Of a DNA stretch of 16,344 nucleotides, positions 8,701 through 16,344 are shown one piece after another. Position 1 is the stretch's first letter. The number at the start of each line of letters is the position of its first letter. Origin of the DNA: Polyrhizophydium stewartii (taxonomy: Eukaryota; Chytridiomycota; Chytridiomycetes; Rhizophydiales); NCBI GenBank assembly GCA_027604665.1, contig JADGIZ010000304.1, positions 1-16,344 of the forward strand, written 5' to 3'. The notes under the pieces were generated by a model. It worked only from the letters and a program-made list of their open reading frames with translations, did not search any database and had not been told where the DNA came from. Made by a program: the position numbers and the translations under genes.

Positions 8701-11700
8701 TCGGCCGACGTGCTGGCCGTGATGAGCAGCCAGAGCGACGGCTTGATTAGGGTCTATCCGCGATCGGGCGTCGTGCCACCGCGCTCTTCTGTCTCGTTGA
8801 CTGTTGCGTATATTCCGGGAACTCGACCGTCGTTTGAGAAGAATGTCACTCTCAACGTTATCGACTGCCACAACGGCGAGCGCAATGTCACGGGGAAACT
8901 CGACCTTGTTTGCCACGGCGAGGTCGCGGCGTCCAACTGCGTGCTGCTGGCTTCGACCAAACAGGGTCCGCTCGACCTCGGCATCATCCCAACGTTGCTT
9001 TCTGTCCCCGGCTCGCCAGCCCCGCATCAGCGCGAGCCAGCTCAGCTGCTTGCATCTGACGCTGCGAGCAGTGGGCAGCGGGACTCGGTCGCGCTCTACA
9101 ACTCGCTGCTTTCGAGCACAACGACGCCCATCTCCAAGATCTACCCAGGCCGCACCATGCCCCGCGGCACGCGCATCATCAAGATCAAGAACACGGCCTT
9201 GTCTCCATGTGTGTTTGTCGTGTGCAACGCAGGCAAGTTGGCCGACGTCGAAGTCAAGCCGCAGGCGGGCGTGATCCCGGGAGGGAGCAATGTGGTTGAG
9301 CTCGTTGTGTCGGCGCTCCCCACGCGACTCGGTGTCTTTGAAGAGACCGTCATGGTCGGCATTGTGGGCGGCACGCGCACGTTCAAGATCCCCGTGCGCT
9401 TCGAGGGTCGCGAGGCGGACGTGCAGTTCATCGAGGTTGGCCATGGGCTGCCCAGCCGCGCCATCATCGGATCGCAGACCAGCCAGACTTTCCATCTGCG
9501 CAACCCGGGCACGGTGTACGGCCGCGCACTCGTTGACTTGCGAGCGCATCCAGAGTTCAGCGTCCGCGTCGTCTCGGTCGTCGACCTTGCCGAGCAGCAT
9601 GCCGCGCAGGCCAGCGTCGGCCGCTCCGCCAAGGCTGTCAGCGCCGTTCCATCCGCACGTCCGCGCAAGCTGGACAGCCGAAACAACCCGATCGAAGCCG
9701 GCAACTGCGCCACGCGCATCCGAGTCGTGCGGCCGCAGAGCGAGATGCTCGAGACAGACGTGGTCAGGACGCATGGCGCAAGCACGGCCGAAGGCAGTCC
9801 CGGAACCGGCGCGTGCTATGTCGTCGACTGCCTGCCTGGCGAGGCGACCGTGTGCGAGCTTGTGTTCCAGCCGCGCACGGCAGTCAAGCACGCAACCGAC
9901 ATCCCCATCTGGATCCTCGGCCAGCCCAACCTGCGCTGCTCGATCCGCGCCGACACCGAGAGCCTTGCCTCGCCCGTGAGCATCTCCAAGACGACCGTCA
10001 GCTTCAAGAACAAGGTCGTCTACCGCGCCATCGGCTCGCTCACCGTCTCGCATCTGAGCTCCGTGTCCAAGGAGACCATCACATTCACCAACTGCACGAG
10101 CGGGCCTATGTCGTGGCGCGCGGGGCTCGGCACCCTCGACGCCAGCAGCTCCATGTTCTCGCTCGAGCCCGCTCAGGGCACGCTCGCCGGCGGGCAGACG
10201 CAGTCGCTGATCCTGACGTTCCAGCCCGACAGGCCGGGCATCTTTGAGACATCGGCCAACCTGAACATCGAGTACATGGACATGCAGGCCAACTTTGGCA
10301 TCAGCATCCAGGGAAGCAGCGTCGAGCCGTCGCTGGCGTTTGACCCGCCCGAGGTGTTCCTTCCGATCGTGCCGCTGGGCGAGGAGAGCATGGCCATCTT
10401 CTCGATCATCAACTACGGCTGCGAGCGCACCGAGGTCAGGCCCGTGATCCCGACCGACACGCAGGAGCACGACGGCACGCTCGAGCTGTTCTTCCCCGAG
10501 GGCAAGCTGCTCAAGAGCGAGGGCGAGCGGCTCACCGTCGTGGTGCGCTATGTGCCGAGCCCCGCCAAGCTTCTTTCCGGCAAGCTCAACGCGCCGCTCA
10601 GCTTCACGGCCAAGGTGCAGTTTGGCGAGCCGAACAAGCGCCAGTTCTTCCTCAACGTGCACGGCACCACGGACTGCTCGCCGCTGACGCTGCAGCCCTA
10701 CTTGTGGATGATGCGCGGCGAGTGCGCATACACCCTGCGCGAGCGCCAGGCGGTGTTCTTTGAGCGCAGCACCCTGCTGCCCAAGGTCGACGACAATCAG
10801 CGCAGGCTGCGCATCCTCAACAACCCAAGGCCGTTCCGCTCCCCGGCGGGCATCCCGCTCGACGGGTCCGTGCCGCTCGAGCACATCGAGGCCTTCTGGT
10901 CGCAGATTGGCGACACGCTCGTGCGCTGGTTCGACGACCACCTCGGCACAGCATCGGTGAGCGCAGCCTGTGCTTCGCGATGTGAGACATTGAGCCGCGA
11001 CTGACGATGCGCGACGCAGACATGGCGCTCGTTCCCGGTGTCGTTCATCACTTCGGGCGGCCGCCTGCTGGTCGACTTTATCCAGTCTGTTGCAGCCAAG
11101 AAGATCAACGGCATCTCGGTCTCTACAAGCGTGCTGGCTGCGTCTCCAGACGAGCGCGCGAAGCAGGCGTTCCGGCAGTACTCGTCCGTCCTGACCGCGC
11201 TCATCTCCATGGGAGCCCTGCTCAGCAGCGTCAAGCCCGAGCATTTGCTCTCGCTCGAAGAGTACCGCCGCGTCATGCACCACCGATTCGAAGCCATGGT
11301 GAGCGTCCGGGGTCCTGCATGCTCGTCGCTGAATGGTTTGCGGTTGAGCTCGTTTGGCGCTGATGCGCCTTCCTCAGCGCGTGGAAGCAGGCCCTTCGAC
11401 CCACGAGCAGTTCCTCGAGCACTCCATGCGAATCGAGCAGCACTTTTCCATCATTTCCAAGGAGGCCTGGGCCATGGTGCTGCTCCAGATTGTGCGCGTG
11501 TTCGTGATGCCGATCGCGAACATCAAGCACTTCAAGAGCCTGCCGGGCGTCGCCCGCGACGAAGCCGAACTCGATTGGCAGGTGGCTCGGACCAACGCGT
11601 ACAGCCTGAGCGAGAACATTCTTCTCAAGTGGTGTGCCTACCATCTCTGGAAGGTGCGATGCTGCCAGCTGCCCGGGTCACGCATGTAATGTTCTCTGAC

Positions 11701-14700
11701 ATTCAGCCCGCGAAGCGCACGAGCATCAGGCGTCGCGTCAAGGACTTTGCCGCAGACTTCAACGACTCGGTGATGCTCGCCAACCTGCTGCTCGCTCATG
11801 TGCCCTCGCTGCGCACGACGCACTTTTCCGACTTCCACTCGCACCCAACGACCCCGGAACAGCGCATGTCCAACGCGCAGAGCCTTCTGGCCGCCTTCAA
11901 GGCTTTGTACGGAAGCAACTACGTCGCGATGATGTCGCCCCACCAGCTGTGCTCGAGCAACCAGCTCGAGTTCATTATGCTGATAATGTTCCTCTACCAG
12001 ACGCTGCCGCACTTTCTGCCCGCAGCGACCATTGAGTTCTCTGGCGCGCTGCACGAGCGAGTCACGCGCACGATTGAGCTCACGAACCCGAGCAACCAGC
12101 CGCTCGTGTACACCTGCGAGCTCCAAGGCGAGCGCGAGTTCACCATCGCCGAGACGACTTACCAGCTGGCGGCAAAGTCGTCCTCGCACATCACGGTCGA
12201 GTTTGTGAGCCGCTTTGCGCGTCCGGTCTCGTCGACGCTGTCGCTCAAGACCAAGCGCATGGGGATCAACAACTCGTCGGTGCTCGTCTTTACGCTCAAG
12301 AGCTCGGTCGAGGCTGCTGTTCCATCAAAGAGCATCCGCACAGAGGCACCCATGTACGCGCTCCCGCCCGCAACGGTTGCTGTCGAGGTCACAAACCCGT
12401 TCACGAAGCAGGGCAACTTTACTGTTCAGTTGCGCCAGCGCAGGCGAGCCAACATGCACGCAGGAAGCGACGACAAGTCGCTTGGAAAGCTCGAGAATTG
12501 CAGCCCCACTGCGTTCCATACTGCGCAGGACACCATTTTGATTGGACCTGGCGAAACAGAGATGCTGCAGGTCTTCTTTCTGCCATTTGAAGTGAGCGCT
12601 TCTGCGTCAGGGCTGTTAAATGTCGTGCCGCGCTGACAATTCGCACGGCAACGCTTCAACTCAACATCAGTCGGGCTTCCATGAGTGCATCCTCTACTTC
12701 TTTGACGACGAGGTCGGCGAGTTCATGTACCGCATCGACGGCCGCGCGACGCTTCCGCAGCCAATCGAAAAGTTTGTCTGGATGTGCAAGGCGTCGACGG
12801 CGTTTGAAAAGTCGCTGCGCATCATGCCGAGCAACCCGCATCGCGACAAGGCGCTTTACTACTCGCTTTCGGCCGCGACAGGCCAGCGAGCAACCACGAC
12901 CGTAGGGCCTGGATCCGTCAAGAAGAGCAAGGACGTCAAGATCTCGTCTGCAACGGCCATGGAACGCGAGGCGTACCAGCTGCCGCGCCGCGCGCTGCGG
13001 TACAAGGTCGAGTGCTCGTCGCCGTACTTCCGCGGCCCCAGCGAGATCGTTGTCAAGCCGCCCATCGAAGCGCGCGACAAGACGCTCATTATCGACCAAA
13101 ACTACACCGAGCTGCCCATTTTATTCAGCCCAAAGGTGCGTCACATGCCAGATTGAGCTGCTGGAGCCAGAGCACTTGTATGTGATTTCTTGTTCTGATC
13201 TTGCGGTGCAGCTCGCGGGCAAGTATCTGTGCCGCGTCGTCCTCAGCTGCGTGGAAACCTCGGACGTGCGCGTCTTTGTGGTCCAGGGCATGGTACGCTC
13301 GGACGGATCTCGAGCCGAGCTCGAGTTCTGCATCCCGGCGCGTCAGTCTATTGTACAAGACATCCCCATCGTCAACCGCACGGACGAGGACTGGACCATC
13401 AAAGCATCGATGCAGGGGCAATACTTTTCGTGCCCGTACTCGGTGACTGTGCGAGCGCAGAGCACGGCCAACTACCCGGTGGCCTTCAAGCCGCTGCGGG
13501 CATGCGAGGTGAACGGCACGCTCATGCTTCTCAATGTCCAGACGACGCAGCGATACACGTACCACCTCCGCGGGCTCGGGCAGGAGCCGCTGCCCGAAGA
13601 GACCCGCGAGATCGAGTGCCACGCCAACGAACAGGTGCGTTACAATCGAGGAATAGATCGCGCTGCCCTTGAGCGATCCCCACTGACGTTCTGGCCTGCT
13701 GCAGATCGAGCAGGCCTTTGTTGTTCGGAATCCAACAGACCAGGACGCCGAGTACGACGTCGAGACCGATCTGCCCGCCGCGCATGGAGACAGCCGCGTG
13801 CGAGTTTCGGCCGGCGGCTCCAGCGAGTACAAGATGCAGTTCAGCCCGCGCTGCTCGGGATCGTACTCGAGAAGTGTCAAGTTTATCAGTCGCGCCGACG
13901 GGTCATACACCTGGTTCACGATGCAGGCAGGTGGCGCGCCATCCAAAGCGTGGGTCTCCGAGGATCGATGCTGATTCGTGGTGCAGCTCAAGGTCCAGCG
14001 ACCGCTGCCAATCAGGACAATCCCGCTGTCGTCTGCTGTCCGCAACGCCGTGAGCATCGACATCAACCTGGCAAACCCGCTTGGTGTGCCCATCGTATAC
14101 ACGGTGATGATCGAGGGTGGAGATCTGCAAGGCGCTGCGACAATGCACCTGAACGCGCATGAGGAGTCAGTCTACAGCCTCGTCTATGCTCCGAGTAAGA
14201 GTTGTGCGAGCGGCGGCGATTGGACCCAGAATACTGACCTCGTGCCGGCAGTGATTCCCGCGAAATCGCGGGGCCTGGTCGGCTTTGCCTCGCAGGACAT
14301 TGGCGAGTTCTGGTACGAGTTTGAGCTGGAGGCGAACGAGTCGCCGCCAGTGGAGCTGCCGGATATGGCGTGCGCGCTCGGCAAGAGCTGCGTAAGTTGA
14401 TGATTCTCTATTCGTTTCACATGAAAAAAAGTGGATCCCAGGACTGACGTTGCGACAACCGATCCCGAAACCAGTCGCAGTTGTTCAAGCTTGAGAACCC
14501 GCTCGACCAAAGCATCGAGCTCGAGATCCTGGTGTCGAATCCGCGCGACTTTCAAATCATGTATCCGGCCACCAGTGGCAGCCTCGCGCGGCAGCAAGTG
14601 CCCGTCACCAAGATTGTTCTGGCACCACTTGAAGTGGCGTCGGTGCAGATCCTATTCTGGCCCAGCTCGTTGACCGAGGCTCGATCGACAAACATCGAGG

Positions 14701-16079
14701 TCATCAGTCAGCTTATCGGCAACTCGTCGTTTATTGTCAAAGTAGGCCAGGTGAACCGGGGCTTTTTCAGCGGCAGCAGTATGGCTGACACTCGCTGAGC
14801 AGGGTCGTGGAATGCTGCCCGAGCCGATGGAGGCGCAGAGTGTGACGACGCTGCTTGGCCAGATGGTCTCGGGCCAAGTTGTGTTCCTGAACCCGCTGAT
14901 TGATCCGATCTCGGTATCGGTGTCGATCCAGCAGGCGGACCAAGGAGCTTTTGCGCTGCTGCTTGGCCGAAAGACGCGACTGAGCATCGGCGGCCTTGAG
15001 AAGCTCGAGATTCCGTTTTCGTTCAAGCCAGCGTCGATGCGGGCCGCGGATGGCGCGATCGTCGTTGAGATGAACGCGCAGCTGCGCTGGGTGTTCCCGC
15101 TCAGGGTGAGTGCCGCGTGTCAGACAACCGGGCCTTCTCGCGCTGACCTTCTCTGGTGTGATCGTGAGCAGGGCATTCCCGAGCGGCTTGTGTCTGCAGG
15201 CACACAGCGCTTCGAGTGCCGCGCGCGGGAGCGAGTGCAGCACAGCATCGACGTGCGACTCGACGGCTTTGATTTCTGCGGAATGAGTGCCGAGAAGCTC
15301 AAGAGCAGCTGGAGGTCGCTTGTCCGGCTTGAGCTCGAGGCCTCGAGCGGCGCCGAGCCTGACGACACGATGCAAGCCGTGTCGTTTTCAATCTCGCCGG
15401 GCGACCCCGTGATCGAAAACGAGGTGATCCAGTTTGCGGTCGAGGTCGTCTACAGCCCGTTCCGTCCCGCGGACGCAAGTGCGCAGCTTGTGTTTGCGCA
15501 CGCGCAGTCGGGCGGGCGCTGGCGCATGCCGCTCCGGCTTGTCGCGCATCCGCCGCCGATTGACGATGTGATCGTGATTGAGGGCAGCATCAACAAGCTG
15601 TCGATGGTGACGTTCACGCTGCGCAACAGCACGTCGCGCGAGAAGCGCTTCAGGGCATACTTTACAAAGGACTCGCCCGGCGAGTTCAGCATCACGCCCG
15701 AGCGCGGGTTCCTTGTCCCGGACGCCGCGAGGACCGGGGACGACAACCGGTTTGTCGTCGGCTACAAGCCCACGAGTTACGGCAAGACGCTGGTCGGCAC
15801 GCTGATTGTCGAGGTATGTGCTGTGCGCTGCGGCGATGAGGGATCTGGGTGTCGTCCCCGGCTGACGAGACGGAGCGCATTCGTGCGATGCAGGGCGACG
15901 ACATCTCTTCTTCATACGAGGTGCGGGGCGTGCCGCCGTTCTACCACCAGCCGTCGCGGCGCAGCTCGATGGCGCCGCGGCAGCCGCTTGGCGCGGGCCG
16001 GGACGCGGCGGACGCGGGTGCGGCCGGCCGCGCGCGGCGGCCCAACTTTGTGCGGATCAACGCCTTGGCAACGAGGTGA
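4963..16079 (+). CDS. CFAP47: Cilia- and flagella-associated protein 47 (13 exons)
   Basis: Exons: 4963-10956, 11020-11298, 11378-11653, 11707-12591, 12671-13135, 13212-13634, 13705-13926, 13987-14194, 14252-14391, 14475-14741, 14803-15105, 15172-15813, 15894-16079. They join in one frame for about 3,429 residues; human CFAP47 is about 3,190. Many ASH/MSP-like beta-sandwich repeats occur, the first near residues 154-330. A calponin-homology domain lies at about 2170-2285 (ILLKWC..., ANLLLAHVP, then a terminal helix before P2288). It follows a CFAP47-typical SKEAW..LQI and SLPGV block. After it come further ASH repeats with signatures such as GEFWYEFELEA, GMLPEPM, GIPE..ECRAR and YEVRGVPP. CFAP47 is a large scaffold of the axonemal central-pair apparatus needed for flagellar motility. 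Start options are ATG at 4858, 4963 or 5362; the last has an AAA upstream context and sits near the first ASH domain. The first exon alone is 5,994 nt; the 3' third is cut by 12 introns. Confidence 0.9.
5737..5781 (+). repeat. Pure (CAG)15 microsatellite in CFAP47
   Basis: Fifteen uninterrupted CAG codons encode polyglutamine (residues 259-273 from the 4963 start). They lie in a low-complexity insertion within the first ASH-like region, between the motif RAPRMPEPP and the strand LYMDRLIIHV. Confidence 0.95.
10957..11019 (+). other. CFAP47 intron 1
   Basis: TCG|GTGAGC to GACGCAG, 63 nt, phase 0, with CTGAC at 11001-11005. It joins HLGTAS to TWRSFPVSF and skips in-frame stops. Confidence 0.85.
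11299..11377 (+). other. CFAP47 intron 2
   Basis: ATG|GTGAGC to TCCTCAG, 79 nt, phase 0, with CTGAT at 11360-11364. It shifts from frame 1 to frame 2 and joins HRFEAM to RVEAGPS. A later AG at 11390 would give the wrong frame. Confidence 0.85.
11654..11706 (+). other. CFAP47 intron 3
   Basis: AAG|GTGCGA to CATTCAG, 53 nt, phase 0. CTGAC at 11696-11700 sits very close to the acceptor. It joins CAYHLWK to PAKRTSIRRR inside the calponin-homology domain. Confidence 0.8.
12592..12670 (+). other. CFAP47 intron 4
   Basis: GAA|GTGAGC to ACATCAG, 79 nt, phase 0, with CTGAC at 12633-12637. It joins FFLPFE to SGFHECILYFF. Confidence 0.85.
13136..13211 (+). other. CFAP47 intron 5
   Basis: AAG|GTGCGT to GGTGCAG, 76 nt, phase 0, with CTGAT at 13195-13199. 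It joins PILFSPK to LAGKYLCRVV. Confidence 0.85.
13635..13704 (+). other. CFAP47 intron 6
   Basis: CAG|GTGCGT to GCTGCAG, 70 nt, phase 0, with CTGAC at 13683-13687. It joins ECHANEQ to IEQAFVVRNP. Confidence 0.85.
13927..13986 (+). other. CFAP47 intron 7, likely GC-AG type
   Basis: CAG|GCAGGT to GTGCAG, 60 nt, phase 0, with CTGAT at 13971-13975. It joins YTWFTMQ to LKVQRPLPI. The nearby GT at 13931 gives phase 1 and cannot join the downstream frame, where a TGA at 13972 limits exon 8 to acceptors after that point. Confidence 0.7.
14195..14251 (+). other. CFAP47 intron 8 (the only phase-1 intron in the gene)
   Basis: CGA|GTAAGA to CCGGCAG, 57 nt, with CTGAC at 14234-14238. A plus TG across the junction makes Met and gives YAPMIPAKSRGL. 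Confidence 0.8.
14392..14474 (+). other. CFAP47 intron 9, tandem acceptor
   Basis: TGC|GTAAGT to AACCAG, 83 nt, phase 0, with CTGAC at 14444-14448. A second in-frame CAG ends at 14480 and would drop Ser-Gln. Confidence 0.8.
14742..14802 (+). other. CFAP47 intron 10, two possible donors
   Basis: AAA|GTAGGC (14742) or CAG|GTGAAC (14751) to GAGCAG, phase 0 either way, with CTGAC at 14785-14789. The first donor gives FIVKGRGMLPEPM, the usual ASH-repeat spacing; the second adds Val-Gly-Gln. Confidence 0.65.
15106..15171 (+). other. CFAP47 intron 11, in-frame and stop-free
   Basis: AGG|GTGAGT to GAGCAG, 66 nt, phase 0, with CTGAC at 15143-15147. It has no in-frame stop. Removal restores WVFPLR-GIPERLVS, the expected family spacing. 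Confidence 0.85.
15814..15893 (+). other. CFAP47 intron 12
   Basis: GAG|GTATGT to GATGCAG, 80 nt, phase 0, with CTGAC at 15862-15866. It joins GTLIVE to GDDISSSYEVRGVPP, the C-terminal ASH strand, 61 residues before the stop. Confidence 0.85.
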
Positions 16080-16124
16080 CCCAAGCCGCATTTCACAAAA
16101 TGAAATGTTTGCCCCCGACAGCCC

Positions 16125-16344
16125 ATGAAGTCGGCCTCGGCCCGCACGCTCGTCGCCTGCGCCATAGCGCTGCTGGCGGCGCTCGCGCTACTGCTTGGCG
16201 CGGCGCCGCCGGCGCTGGTTCCCGCCGGCCCGCTCACGTCCGCGCGCGAGGCGCTGCTCGCGGGCCTGGCCGCGTCGCCGCTGCGGGGCTTGCTGGTGCG
16301 CCGTCGCTTCGACCCCACATGCATCATGGCAACGAGCCTGACAC
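16125..16344 (+). CDS. Possible N terminus of a secreted or membrane protein (3' partial)
   Basis: The ATG at 16125 opens a frame that runs to the window end (73 codons). It starts MKSASARTLVACAIALL and continues with an Ala/Leu hydrophobic run to about residue 26, then a Pro/Ala linker. This is a plausible signal peptide or type II signal anchor, as in secretory-pathway or Golgi enzymes. I do not recognise the family. Third positions are mostly G or C. The start lies only 45 nt after the CFAP47 stop, and a seven-codon ORF (16105-16128) overlaps it by ATGA. A GTGCGC at 16296 and a CTGAC at 16339-16343 hint that an intron may begin before the window ends, so the last residues may not be coding. 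Hydrophobic Ala/Leu runs can also arise by chance in such GC-rich DNA. Confidence 0.35.
   Translation, partial: MKSASARTLVACAIALLAALALLLGAAPPALVPAGPLTSAREALLAGLAASPLRGLLVRRRFDPTCIMATSLT

Noticed and set aside
9976..10211. A GTGAGC to TTCCAG pair with CTGAC in CFAP47 exon 1
   Set aside because: The interval encodes well-formed ASH strands and would be far longer than the other introns in this gene.
6757..11283. A 1,508-codon open frame on the minus strand, opposite CFAP47 exon 1
   Set aside because: It mirrors the G/C-ending codons of the sense gene, has no recognisable domain and a Arg/His/Ala/Asp-skewed composition. The sense strand has clear ASH repeats.
16076..16121. A possible last CFAP47 intron (GTGACC to GACAG, 46 nt)
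   Set aside because: It lacks the CTGAY branch site found in all other introns, is shorter than any of them, and would only exchange the last residue before an immediate stop.

Overview
The window is GC-rich nuclear DNA from a eukaryote. It has compact spliceosomal introns (53-87 nt, one predicted at 489 nt) that carry a nearly invariant CTGAC/CTGAT branch site. The gene content combines a motile-cilium gene (CFAP47), a verprolin/WIP actin regulator and a paxillin-like LD-plus-LIM protein. Short fungal-style introns together with a ciliary gene suggest a flagellated (zoosporic, chytrid-like) fungus. That assignment is an inference and rests on no database search.

Layout. (1) Positions 1-2052, plus strand: 3' part of a long disordered protein with a paxillin-type LD motif and one C-terminal LIM domain; its 5' end lies outside the window. 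(2) 2053-3028: non-coding convergent 3' flanks with C-runs and a small perfect hairpin. (3) 3029-4831, minus strand: verprolin/WIP-family gene in four predicted exons, with an N-terminal WH2 domain, polyproline blocks and a C-terminal WASP-binding-like motif. (4) 4832-4962 (perhaps to 5361): short divergent promoter region. (5) 4963-16079, plus strand: complete CFAP47 orthologue that I reconstructed as 13 exons coding for about 3,429 residues (about 3,296 if the start is at 5362). It contains many ASH/MSP-like immunoglobulin folds and a calponin-homology domain. (6) 16125-16344, plus strand: possible start of another gene with a signal-peptide or signal-anchor N terminus, cut by the window end.

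Function. Verprolin and the LD/LIM protein belong to actin-remodelling families (WASP-Arp2/3 activation; adhesion or cortical scaffolding). CFAP47 belongs to the axoneme. Verprolin and CFAP47 are head to head and may share a promoter. The most notable points are the full CFAP47 gene model, a likely GC-AG intron inside it, two stop-free introns whose lengths are multiples of three and that are invisible to plain ORF calling, the uniform branch site, and the 3'-skewed intron distribution of CFAP47. I found no mobile element, CRISPR array, rRNA or tRNA, and no convincing wholly novel system.
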